NCBI GenBank assembly: GCA_903929895.1 | Contig: CAIYWM010000015.1 | Span: 1 to 14,246 of the forward strand | Reading direction: 5' to 3' | DNA: 14,246 nt | Source of the DNA: an uncultured Alphaproteobacteria bacterium | GTDB lineage: Bacteria > Pseudomonadota > Alphaproteobacteria > Reyranellales > Reyranellaceae | In this document: one piece after another, positions 1 through 6,590 of the stretch | How positions within the stretch are numbered: position 1 is the first letter of the stretch | Layout: each line of letters begins with the position of its first letter | Position numbers and translations under genes: made by a program | The notes under the pieces: generated by a model | Database searches by the model: none | Told to the model about the DNA's origin: nothing | The model's input: the letters and a program-made list of their open reading frames with translations, nothing else

Positions 1-78
1 AAGATGCTCTACAATGGCGTGAAGAACGCCGGCCAACTCGCCGACCTCGTCGCCTATCTCAAGGAAGCAACGAAGTAG
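1..78 (+). CDS. Class I cytochrome c, C-terminal fragment (5' end outside window)
   Basis: Only the last 25 codons are visible, in frame from the first base to a TAG stop at 76-78. The fragment begins K-M-L-Y-N-G-V-K and ends in an amphipathic helix (QLADLVAYLKEA). This matches the end of class I (mitochondrial c / c2-like) cytochromes: the Met of the K-M-x-(Y/F)-x-G-x-K motif is the sixth heme ligand, and the closing 'ADLxAYLK' helix packs against the N-terminal helix. The CxxCH heme-binding site would lie outside the window. Such proteins are exported and carry electrons in the periplasm. The gene converges on the MFS gene, with only 6 bp between stop codons. The assignment rests on a short fragment, though the motif is characteristic. 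Confidence 0.7.
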   Translation, partial: KMLYNGVKNAGQLADLVAYLKEATK

Positions 79-84
79 GGCGGC

Positions 85-1290
85 TTATGCCGTAAAACTG
101 TCGCGCGCCCGCACATAGGCGAACGAGCCCAGTACGAGCCCGGCGGCGAGCACACCGAACACCCAGCGATAGGCTGTGTCGCCGGCGCCGAAGGCCTCGA
201 CGACGTAGCCCGCGCCGGCCGGCAGCACGGCAAGACCCAGGCATTGCGCCATGTTCACGGTGGTGACGCCGCGGCCGGCCAGCCGGTCGGGAAACAGCGT
301 GCGGCCCTGCGCCACGATCACCGTGCCGTAGGCGCAGAAGAAGCAGAAGGCGATCAGCAGCGTCACCGCGAGCCAGAGCGGTGGATGGGACAGCGCCGCC
401 AGGATCGCCAGCAGCACCATGGAGATCGCCGCCCCTCCGAACACCACCCGCTTGCGCGACCGCAGGACCCTATCCATCGGGCCATAGGCCAGGATGCCCA
501 GGATCTGCGCCACGCCCATGGCGAGCAGCACGTTGCCGCGGTCGACGCCATCGAGCTTGTGCACGTCGTAGAGATAGGGACCGCCCCAGACGCCCAGCAC
601 CGTCAGCATCGTGGCATAGGCGAAGAAGTGCATGGAGAGCACCGGGCCAAGGCCGGGGGTGCGCCATACTTCCCAGAGCCCGCGCAGGATCTGACCCGCT
701 GATTCGCGCGCCGGCTCGGGGCCGCGATACTCCGGCGGGCGGTCGCGTACGAAGACGAGGAAGCCCAGTGTCACCAGCAGCGTGACGACGGCGAGCCCCA
801 GGAAGCCGCTGCGCCAGCCAACCGTGGCCGCGATCCAGGCGAGCGGCGTGGCGGCCGCCAAGGTGCCGATATTCGACGCCGCGAACACCCAGGAGAGCCG
901 CGTGGCGAGCTTCGCCGGCTCGAACCAGCGCGAGCACAGGAACACCACGGACATGAACGAGGCGGCGCAGCCCACGCCGACGATCGTACGACCGGCGATC
1001 AGATCTACCGCGTCGCTCGCGTTCGCGATCCATAGCGAGCCCAGCATGGCGAGCAGCGACAGCGCGGCCACCGTCCGGCGCGCGCCGAACCGGTCGAACC
1101 ACAGGCCGACGGGGATCTGGACCGCGAACAGGGCGAAGAAGAAGGCGCTGCCCGCCCAGCCGAGCTGGCGCGCGCTGAGATCGAGATCGCGCACGAGCTC
1201 GGGCGCGATCACGCTGTTCGACACCCGGTAGAACTGGCTGAGGCAGGTGACGGCGATCAGCAGGATGAGGAGGGGCAGTCTCGACGCCAT
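85..1290 (-). CDS. Major facilitator superfamily transporter
   Basis: Inner-membrane secondary transporter of about 401 residues and some 12 predicted hydrophobic segments, the usual MFS size. The loop after the second segment carries the MFS motif A variant G-L-W-F-D-R-F-G-A-R-R (about residues 62-72 from the chosen start). A charged central loop (DRPPEYRGPEPARES) separates the two six-helix halves. It resembles the nitrate/nitrite-like and organic anion MFS groups, but the substrate cannot be read from sequence. The start is uncertain. ATG at 1290 gives the usual short tail before helix 1, and G/C-rich third positions begin there. ATG at 1323 and GTG at 1371 are in frame upstream, but that extension has poorer codon use and runs through strong palindromes. 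It lies on the same strand as the FMN reductase, about 190 bp downstream. Confidence 0.85.
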   Translation of the reverse strand: MASRLPLLILLIAVTCLSQFYRVSNSVIAPELVRDLDLSARQLGWAGSAFFFALFAVQIPVGLWFDRFGARRTVAALSLLAMLGSLWIANASDAVDLIAGRTIVGVGCAASFMSVVFLCSRWFEPAKLATRLSWVFAASNIGTLAAATPLAWIAATVGWRSGFLGLAVVTLLVTLGFLVFVRDRPPEYRGPEPARESAGQILRGLWEVWRTPGLGPVLSMHFFAYATMLTVLGVWGGPYLYDVHKLDGVDRGNVLLAMGVAQILGILAYGPMDRVLRSRKRVVFGGAAISMVLLAILAALSHPPLWLAVTLLIAFCFFCAYGTVIVAQGRTLFPDRLAGRGVTTVNMAQCLGLAVLPAGAGYVVEAFGAGDTAYRWVFGVLAAGLVLGSFAYVRARDSFTA

Positions 1291-1323
1291 GGACCGGCTT
1301 GCTAGCACGGATGTGGTGAACAT

Positions 1324-1345
1324 TCCTTCGGCCTGCGCCGAAGGA
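1324..1345. repeat. Perfect 9-bp hairpin just upstream of the MFS start
   Basis: TCCTTCGGC (1324-1332) and GCCGAAGGA (1337-1345) are exact reverse complements around a 4-base loop. On the MFS (minus) strand the hairpin ends directly at the ATG at 1323. It lies 13 bp from a larger palindromic element, and the two may be one repeated intergenic unit. It could be a transcript-end or attenuator hairpin, or simply part of a REP-like element. There is no clear T-tract. Confidence 0.55.
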
Positions 1346-1358
1346 TCGTTCGCAAACT

Positions 1359-1408
1359 CCGTCGTCTCCACTACACCTCGCTTGGCGAGGCTCCGGTCGA
1401 GACGACGG
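1359..1408. repeat. REP-like nested palindromic intergenic element
   Basis: The outer arms CCGTCGTCTC (1359-1368) and GAGACGACGG (1399-1408) are exact 10-base reverse complements. Inside them CCTCGC (1376-1381) and GCGAGG (1385-1390) form a second 6-bp stem with a 3-base loop. The layout, with terminal 'GTCGTCTC', a 'CTCCGGTCGAGAC' side and a 'CTCCACT' side around an inner stem, is like the short interspersed palindromes common between genes in alphaproteobacterial genomes. That family resemblance is from memory, not from a search. The element lies between two minus-strand genes, where it may end or attenuate the FMN reductase transcript. Only one copy is seen in this window. Confidence 0.6.
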
Positions 1409-1445
1409 AATCCATCTACTGGAGGCTCGTGCCAGTCGGAAGGCT

Positions 1446-1459
1446 AACGCAGATGCGTT
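1446..1459. promoter_or_regulatory. Candidate operator palindrome AACGCA-GA-TGCGTT
   Basis: Two exact 6-base arms separated by 2 bases lie between the FMN reductase stop and the REP-like element, upstream of the MFS gene. The size and symmetry suit a dimeric repressor (LacI- or GntR-like spacing), but no cognate regulator is in the window. A chance palindrome is possible. Confidence 0.25.
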
Positions 1460-1479
1460 CGATAGCGTGGCGTATGCCG

Positions 1480-2049
1480 TTATTTGATGGACGCAGCGGC
1501 CTTCGCCTGGCGGCAGGCGAGAGCCAGCGCCGCGCCGAGATCGCCGAGCAGCTTGCCGGTCATCTCGTCGGTGAGCTTGCCGTCAGCGAACTTGTTCTGC
1601 GCCTGGGCGATCATGACCTCGGGCTTGTTGACGGGACGGCCGTCGAGGAACACCAGCGTCTGGCGAAGCTGGTACTGCGCGCGCGCCGTGCCGAGGACGC
1701 CCATCGAGGCGCCGAACAGGGCGACCGGCTTGGCGGCGAAGGGCTGCGGGCTCATGCGCGACAGCCAGTCGATGGCGTTCTTCAGCACGCCCGAGATGCC
1801 GTAATTGTATTCCGGGCTGACGAGGACGATACCGTCGGCCTCGAGCATGGCCTTCTGCGCGGCCTGCACCTTGTCGGGGAAGCCCTTGGCCTGGAGGTCG
1901 GCGTCGTAGAGCGGCCAGTCGCCGACCTCGATCGTGTCGCACGAGGCACCGGCCGGGAGCCGCTCGACGAAGGCCAGCAGCGCCAGGCGGTTGAACGACG
2001 CCTTGCGCAGGCTGCCGCAGAAAGCGACGAGTTTCAGGCTCTCGGACAT
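1480..2049 (-). CDS. NADPH-dependent FMN reductase family protein (flavodoxin-like quinone/chromate reductase)
   Basis: Cytosolic 189-residue flavoprotein, typical of the NADPH-dependent FMN reductase (ChrR/YieF, ArsH-like) family. It transfers two electrons from NAD(P)H through FMN to quinones, azo dyes, chromate or free flavin. The FMN phosphate loop is G-S-L-R-K-A-S-F-N (residues 12-20). S-P-E-Y-N-Y-G at 78-84, followed by ISGVLKNAIDWLSR, is the family hallmark that binds the isoalloxazine ring. A third flavin loop, G-A-S-M-G, lies at 113-117. The ATG at 2049 was chosen because AAAGGA lies about 9 bases upstream and residue 1 falls just before strand 1. The open frame extends to 2292, but that part overlaps the opposite gene. 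The gene is divergent from the IalB-like gene with overlapping promoters. The electron acceptor is not deducible. Confidence 0.9.
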   Translation of the reverse strand: MSESLKLVAFCGSLRKASFNRLALLAFVERLPAGASCDTIEVGDWPLYDADLQAKGFPDKVQAAQKAMLEADGIVLVSPEYNYGISGVLKNAIDWLSRMSPQPFAAKPVALFGASMGVLGTARAQYQLRQTLVFLDGRPVNKPEVMIAQAQNKFADGKLTDEMTGKLLGDLGAALALACRQAKAAASIK

Positions 2050-2062
2050 GCGAAGGGTTCCT

Positions 2063-2091
2063 TTGTCAGCGGGTGCGTGGGCGGCTACATA
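2063..2091 (+). promoter_or_regulatory. Candidate sigma70-type promoter for the IalB-like gene
   Basis: TTGTCA (2063-2068) is a 5/6 match to the -35 consensus. Exactly 17 bases separate it from TACATA (2086-2091), a weak -10. Transcription would start near 2098, leaving a leader of about 37 bases before the ATG at 2135. The -35 overlaps the ribosome binding site of the divergent FMN reductase gene. Prediction by eye only. Confidence 0.4.
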
Positions 2092-2114
2092 GGTGGCCCT
2101 TGGAAAGTTGGCAA
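2086..2114 (-). promoter_or_regulatory. Candidate sigma70-type promoter for the FMN reductase, sharing its -10 with the opposite promoter
   Basis: On the minus strand TTGCCA (2114-2109, 5/6 match to the -35 consensus) is followed after exactly 17 bases by TATGTA (2091-2086). This is the same six base pairs used as -10 by the opposing promoter. Start would be near 2079, with AAAGGA and the ATG about 30 bases on. Prediction by eye only. Confidence 0.4.
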
Positions 2115-2134
2115 ACTCGGGAGCAGGGCGAAAG

Positions 2135-2608
2135 ATGATGCGATCCGTATTCGTGGCTGCCGGTCTTGCCGCCGCCGCATGGACCCTTTCGTCGCCGGCT
2201 TCCGCGCAGGACCAGCCGCCCGACAAGTGGGTCATGTACTGCTCCTCGGAGGGCGGCAAGGATTGCGGCGCGCAGGCGACGATCGACGGCAACAGCCTGC
2301 TCGGCCAGTTCCTCGTGATGCGCTACTCGGCGGCCTACAACAAGATTTCCGTGGTCGGCGACGGCCAGGGCGTGCGGGCCAGCATCCAGGTCGATTCCAA
2401 CCCCTTCATCTCGACCAGCATCTGCGGGCAGGGCATCTGCCAGTTTGACGAAGGCAAGTCCGCCGAGCTGCTGCAGCAGCTGCGCACGGGCTCGCAGATC
2501 CAGATCCAGCTGCAGTTGCAGGACACCATGGCGGGGCCCTTCATGCAGTCGCTCAAGGGCTTCGACCGCGAGCTGCAGAGGGCGATCCAGGCGCAGAGGG
2601 CCCGCTGA
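2135..2608 (+). CDS. Exported IalB-like (invasion-associated locus B family) protein
   Basis: Small secreted or periplasmic protein of 157 residues. A classical signal peptide (MMRS, hydrophobic run, then S-P-A-S-A) is followed by likely cleavage after Ala24. The mature part has the IalB-family layout: an early 'W-V-M-Y-C' strand with Cys36 and Cys44, a beta-rich middle ending G-V-R-A-S-I-Q-V, then a second Cys pair (Cys97, Cys102 in C-G-Q-G-I-C), a 'L..QLR.G..I.I.L' strand and a closing 'SLKGFDREL' helix. The paired cysteines probably form disulfides in the periplasm. Family members are widespread in Alphaproteobacteria; only a few (Bartonella, Brucella) are tied to host interaction, so no virulence role is implied. 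The start at 2135 places the signal peptide correctly. The upstream in-frame ATG at 2093 would add a non-signal tail inside the promoter. A GGGAG lies 11 bases upstream. Confidence 0.7.
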   Translation: MMRSVFVAAGLAAAAWTLSSPASAQDQPPDKWVMYCSSEGGKDCGAQATIDGNSLLGQFLVMRYSAAYNKISVVGDGQGVRASIQVDSNPFISTSICGQGICQFDEGKSAELLQQLRTGSQIQIQLQLQDTMAGPFMQSLKGFDRELQRAIQAQRAR

Positions 2609-2613
2609 TCGGG

Positions 2614-2634
2614 CGCCGGCTATTCCAGCCGGCG
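2614..2634. terminator. Hairpin between convergent genes (possible bidirectional terminator)
   Basis: CGCCGGCT (2614-2621) pairs with AGCCGGCG (2627-2634) around a 5-base loop. It lies 5 bp after the IalB-like stop and overlaps the TAG stop of the last permease gene on the other strand. There is no T-tract, as is common for GC-rich genomes, so termination function is inferred from position. Confidence 0.5.
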
Positions 2635-3720
2635 GGAGAACAGCCAGGTCGCAAAGCCCAGCGTGACGCAGCCGATCAGCGCCATCGGCCAGAGCTGGGG
2701 CCAGGCAAGTGCCCAGGAGATATCCTGCAGGAAGATCCCGCGGCTCAGGGTCACCATGTAGCGGATCGGGTTGAGATGGGTGAGAGCCTGCGCCCAGTCG
2801 GGCATGTTGGCGATCGGGGTCGTGAAGCCGGACAGCACCGCGGCCGGCGACAGGAAGAGGAAGACACTCAGGATCGCCTGCTGCTGGGTCTTGGCGACCG
2901 ATGAGATGACCAGGCCGATGCCCACCGCCGACAGCACGAAGACCGCGATGGCTACGTTGAACAACACGACGCTGCCGACGAACGGCACGCCATAGGCGAA
3001 GCAGGCCAGCGCGGCGATCAGGTTCGCCTCGACGAAGCCGATGCAGAGCGCCGGCACTGTCTTTCCCACCAGGATCTCCATGGGACGCAACGGCGTGACG
3101 AGAAGCTGCTCGAACGTGCCGAGTTCGCGTTCGCGGGCGACCGAGAGGGCGGTGATCAGCAGGATCGCCACGATGGTGAGCAGCACCGTCAGGCCCGGCA
3201 GGATGAACCAGCGGCTGTCGAAGTTGGGATTGAACCAGGCGCGCGGGTGGATGCTGAGTTCGGCGGCGGCCTGGCCCGCCCGGGCGAGGTTGTAGCTTTC
3301 GACGATGCCCAGCGCATAGCTCTGCAGGATCAGCGCGGCGTTGGATTTGCGGCCGTCGAGCAGCAGCTGGACACGGGCCGGCCGCCCGGCGGCGACGTCG
3401 GCCGAGAAGGTCTGGCCGACATGCAGCACCGCCTTCACCCTTTGCGTGTCGAGGGCCTCCTGGACGGAATGCGGATTGTCGAAACGCGCGACGACGTGGA
3501 AGGCGGGCGAGGCTTCGAAGCGGCTGACCAGTTCCTGCGCGGGATGCGCCCGGTCCTCGATCCAGAGGCCGAGGGCGGCATCCGTCACCTCGAAGGTTGC
3601 GGCGCTGGCGAAGAGGATGAGCTGCACCAGCGGCGGGACCACGAGAACCATGCGGCTCTTGCGGTCCTTCCACAGCATCTTGAATTCCTTGAGGATCAGC
3701 GCGGCGATGCGGCGCCACAT
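2620..3720 (-). CDS. ybhR: ABC-2 type exporter permease, YbhR-like
   Basis: Integral inner-membrane permease of 366 residues (E. coli YbhR is of near-identical length). Topology is ABC-2 type: a short cytosolic N-terminal helix (ALILKEFKMLWKDRK), TM1 at about 24-41, a periplasmic domain of roughly 125 residues, then five segments from about 171 to 361. The cytosolic R-E-R-E-L-G-T-F-E-Q-L-L-V-T-P (196-210) is the conserved ABC-2 coupling stretch that meets the ATPase. 'LSGFTTPIANMPDWAQALTHLNPIRY' is also characteristic of the family. It should pair with the preceding permease as a heterodimer driven by the YbhF-like ATPase. ATG at 3720 has GGAG 8 bases upstream, overlapping the end of the previous gene, whose stop is only 5 bp away. 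It is the last gene of the operon. The symbol reflects homology and gene order; the substrate is unknown. Confidence 0.9.
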   Translation of the reverse strand: MWRRIAALILKEFKMLWKDRKSRMVLVVPPLVQLILFASAATFEVTDAALGLWIEDRAHPAQELVSRFEASPAFHVVARFDNPHSVQEALDTQRVKAVLHVGQTFSADVAAGRPARVQLLLDGRKSNAALILQSYALGIVESYNLARAGQAAAELSIHPRAWFNPNFDSRWFILPGLTVLLTIVAILLITALSVARERELGTFEQLLVTPLRPMEILVGKTVPALCIGFVEANLIAALACFAYGVPFVGSVVLFNVAIAVFVLSAVGIGLVISSVAKTQQQAILSVFLFLSPAAVLSGFTTPIANMPDWAQALTHLNPIRYMVTLSRGIFLQDISWALAWPQLWPMALIGCVTLGFATWLFSRRLE

Positions 3721-3725
3721 GGTCG

Positions 3726-4859
3726 TTACTCCAGGCTGCGGCGGGTGCGGGCAACGGCCAGCGCGAGGAACAGGACGGCGAAGCCCACCAGCATGGCAAG
3801 GTTGGGCAGCAGCACGGGCCAGACCGTGCCGGCGAGAAACAGGGTCTGCAGGCTCGACACGAAATAGCGGGCCGGAAAGACCGTGGTCACCGCCTGCACC
3901 CAGCGCGGCATGCTCTCGATGTCGAACATGAGGCCCGACAGGATCAGCGCCGGCATGAAGGTGACGAGGAAGGCGAGCTGGGCGGCGACGAACTGGCTGC
4001 GGGCGACCGTCGAGATCAGCAGGCCCATCGCCAGCGAGACGATGAGGAACACCGAGGAGACGGCGATGAGCACCTCGGCCGACCCCCGGAAGGGTACCTC
4101 GAACACGACCAGCCCGATGAACACCGAGACGGCGAGGCCGCCCAGTCCCAGCACGAAATAGGCGACCAGCTTGCCGAGCAGGATTTCGGTCATGCTGGCC
4201 GGCGAGGCGAGCATGGCCTCCATCGTGCCGCGCTCCCATTCGCGGGCGACCACGAGCGCCGTCAGCAGGGCGCCGATCATGGTCATGACCATCGCGATGA
4301 GGCCGGGCACGATGAAGTTGGTGCTGCGGATCTCGGGATTGAACCAGTAGCGGTTCTCGACCGTGATGGGGGCCAAGGCCGGCTGGGCGCGGTCCCTTCG
4401 GTGGCCCAGCAACCACGTCGCCACGACGCCCTGGGCATAGCCAGTGACGATGCGGGCGTTGTTGGCGTCGACGCCATTGACCACGATCGCGATGTCGGCC
4501 GCGCGGATCGGATCGGCTACGCGACGGGAGAAGTCGCTGCGCAGCACCACGAAGCCAGCGATGTCGTCGCGCATCAGTGCCGCTTCGGCCGCCCGCGATG
4601 TGAGGAAGGAGAAGGGACGGAAGTAGGGCGTGTTGGCGAAGGCCTGGAACAGGCCCGCCGATTCGACGCTGCGATTCTCGTCGACGATCCCGAAGCGCAC
4701 GTTGCGGGCGTCGAGCGAGATGCCGAAGCCGATCAGCAGGAGCAGCACCACCGGCATCACGAGCGCGATCGCGATCGAGGAAGGGTCGCGCACGATCTGG
4801 ACGAACTCCTTGTGCAGCAACCCGCCGAAGCGGCGGAAGAAGGTCCGGGCCGAGGTCAT
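3726..4859 (-). CDS. ybhS: ABC-2 type exporter permease, YbhS-like
   Basis: Inner-membrane permease of 377 residues, matching the YbhS size. The N-terminal L-L-H-K-E-F-V-Q-I-V-R-D-P (14-26) and TM1 (about 29-47) are typical of this subfamily. An extracytoplasmic domain of about 130 residues follows, ending in Y-W-F-N-P-E-I-R-S-T-N-F-I-V-P-G (171-186), then five further membrane segments. The coupling stretch is A-R-E-W-E-R-G-T-M-E-A-M-L-A-S-P (205-220). It is a paralog of the next permease, with which it likely forms the heterodimeric pore. The start ATG (4859) overlaps the TGA of the ATPase gene in an ATGA arrangement (4856-4859), so translation is probably coupled. An upstream open extension in this frame lies wholly inside the ATPase gene and was excluded. 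In E. coli YbhFSR has been linked to drug export and Na+(Li+)/H+ exchange; the substrate here is unknown. Confidence 0.9.
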   Translation of the reverse strand: MTSARTFFRRFGGLLHKEFVQIVRDPSSIAIALVMPVVLLLLIGFGISLDARNVRFGIVDENRSVESAGLFQAFANTPYFRPFSFLTSRAAEAALMRDDIAGFVVLRSDFSRRVADPIRAADIAIVVNGVDANNARIVTGYAQGVVATWLLGHRRDRAQPALAPITVENRYWFNPEIRSTNFIVPGLIAMVMTMIGALLTALVVAREWERGTMEAMLASPASMTEILLGKLVAYFVLGLGGLAVSVFIGLVVFEVPFRGSAEVLIAVSSVFLIVSLAMGLLISTVARSQFVAAQLAFLVTFMPALILSGLMFDIESMPRWVQAVTTVFPARYFVSSLQTLFLAGTVWPVLLPNLAMLVGFAVLFLALAVARTRRSLE

Positions 4860-6583
4860 GCGGCGGCCGCGCCCTGGCGTTCGGCGTCGTGCTCGTGGAT
4901 CAAGCCTACGAACGCGTCTTCGAGCGTCGGCTCCGGCAGGTCCGCCGTGACGAACCGCTGCTTCATCTCGTCCGGACTGCCGGACGCGATCATCCTGCCG
5001 GCATAGACGATGCCCAGCCGGTCGCAGTATTCGGCTTCCTCCATGAAGTGGGAGGTCACCAGCACCGTGACGCCGCCTTCCGCCAACGCACCGATGCGCG
5101 ACCAGAATTCCCGCCGCATCAGCGGATCGACACCCGAGGTGGGCTCGTCGAGGAACAGGACCTGCGGTTCGTGCAGCAGCGCGCATCCCAGCGCCAGGCG
5201 CTGCTTGAAGCCGAGCGGCAAGGTTCCCGCCTCCAGGTCGGCGACCGCCGCGAGGTCGAAGCTCTCGATCGCCCAGGCGATGCGGCTCGACCGACGGCGG
5301 CCGGCCAGGCCGTAGACGCCGCTGAAGAAGTCGAGATTGTCGCGAGCCGACAGGGTGCCGTAGAGCGAGAACTTCTGGGACATGTAACCGATGCGTTCGC
5401 GCGCCGTGGCGCGGGCGCGGCCGAGATCGACGCCGGCGACATGCGCCGAACCTGAGGTCGGCGCCAGCAAGCCGCAGAGCATGCGGAAGGTCGTGGACTT
5501 GCCCGCGCCATTGGGGCCGAGCAGCCCGAAGATCTCGCCGGGCTTGACCGTGAAGCTCACCTTGTCGACCGCCCGGAACTTTCCGAAGTCGCGTGTGAGG
5601 TCGCGGGCCTCGATCGCGATGCCGTCCGTCGATAGGGCAGAGGTCGTCTGGATCGCCGGCACTGCGACGGGCGGGCGCTCGGCCAGAAGCAGGCTCACGA
5701 ACGCGTCCTCGAAGCGCGGCCGCGTCGGACGTGCGAGCGCGCTGGCGCCGACGAGTTCCGCGACGTCGGGCAACGCGCATCCTTCCTTGAGCACGAGCCG
5801 CAGGCTGCGGCCCTGGATGGTGGCGTCGGCGACGGATGGCAGCGAGGCCGCGGCTCGCTGGATGCGATGACGCTGCCGCTCGGGCAGGTCGACCAGGAAG
5901 GTGCGTCCCTCCAGCCGGCGCGTGAAGTCGGAGGGATTGCCGGAAGCGAGGAGACGGCCGCCATCGAGCAGGAGGAAGCTGTCGCACCGCTCGGCCTCGT
6001 CGAGATAGGCGGTGCTCCAGATGATGGCGACGCCGGTGCCCGCCATCGTCCGCACGATGCGCCAGAGCTCGCGCCGGGAGGCGGGATCGACGCCGGCACT
6101 CGGCTCGTCGAGCAGCAGCAGCTTCGGCCGCGGCAGCAGGGCACAGGCCAGTCCGAGCTTCTGCTTCATGCCGCCGGAGAGCTGCCCCGCCAGCCGGCGG
6201 GTGAAGGGCGCAAGGCCGGTGAACTGCAGCAGCGTCGCGAAACGCTCGCTGCGCGCGGCCTCGTCCAGATCGTGCAGGTCCGCCTGCAGGTTCAGGTTCT
6301 CCTGGACCGTCAGGTCCTCGTAGAGGCCGAAGCGCTGCGGCATGTAGCCGATGTCGCCGCGTACCGCGTCACGTTCCGAGGCCGCGTGGCCCAGCACCTC
6401 CAGCGTTCCCTTGTCGGGCGTGAGCAGGCCGGCGATGAGGCGCAGCAGCGTCGTCTTCCCGGCGCCGTCCGGGCCGACGAGGCCGGTGATCTGGCCGGCC
6501 CCGATCGCGGCCGTCACGTCCGTCAGGGCAGCCGTGGCGCCGAAGCTCTTGCCCAGGGTCGTGAGGGTGACGCTTGCGGGCAT
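4856..6583 (-). CDS. ybhF: Tandem-domain ABC transporter ATPase, YbhF-like
   Basis: Cytosolic ATPase of 575 residues (E. coli YbhF is about 578) with two nucleotide-binding domains. NBD1: Walker A G-P-D-G-A-G-K-T (37-44), Q-loop Gln83, signature L-S-G-G-M (135-139), Walker B ending D-E-P (159-161). NBD2: Walker A G-P-N-G-A-G-K-S (356-363), Gln403, Walker B ending D-E-P (479-481), switch His512. Two departures from consensus are visible. NBD1 has Ala192 where the switch histidine belongs (S-T-A-Y-L-D-E-A-E), and NBD2 has L-P-L-G-F (455-459) instead of LSGGQ. These should fall in the same composite site, leaving one consensus and one degenerate site. It powers the two permeases encoded downstream. 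It starts 7 bp after the adaptor gene stop, with only a weak ribosome binding site, which suggests coupled translation. Confidence 0.95.
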   Translation of the reverse strand: MPASVTLTTLGKSFGATAALTDVTAAIGAGQITGLVGPDGAGKTTLLRLIAGLLTPDKGTLEVLGHAASERDAVRGDIGYMPQRFGLYEDLTVQENLNLQADLHDLDEAARSERFATLLQFTGLAPFTRRLAGQLSGGMKQKLGLACALLPRPKLLLLDEPSAGVDPASRRELWRIVRTMAGTGVAIIWSTAYLDEAERCDSFLLLDGGRLLASGNPSDFTRRLEGRTFLVDLPERQRHRIQRAAASLPSVADATIQGRSLRLVLKEGCALPDVAELVGASALARPTRPRFEDAFVSLLLAERPPVAVPAIQTTSALSTDGIAIEARDLTRDFGKFRAVDKVSFTVKPGEIFGLLGPNGAGKSTTFRMLCGLLAPTSGSAHVAGVDLGRARATARERIGYMSQKFSLYGTLSARDNLDFFSGVYGLAGRRRSSRIAWAIESFDLAAVADLEAGTLPLGFKQRLALGCALLHEPQVLFLDEPTSGVDPLMRREFWSRIGALAEGGVTVLVTSHFMEEAEYCDRLGIVYAGRMIASGSPDEMKQRFVTADLPEPTLEDAFVGLIHEHDAERQGAAAA

Positions 6584-6590
6584 GGCCGGC

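Noticed and set aside
81..92. CGGC-TTAT-GCCG hairpin between the cytochrome c and MFS stops as a terminator
   Set aside because: Only a 4-bp stem and no suitable T-tract on the exit side; too weak to call.
2050..2292. 81-residue N-terminal extension of the FMN reductase
   Set aside because: It overlaps the IalB-like gene and its promoter region. A good ribosome binding site and the normal family start both point to 2049.
3721..5987. Long minus-strand open frames extending the permease genes upstream
   Set aside because: The extensions lie within the ATPase or the preceding permease in a different frame. They are Arg/Pro/Ala-rich without family motifs, while the ABC-2 proteins begin cleanly at 4859 and 3720.
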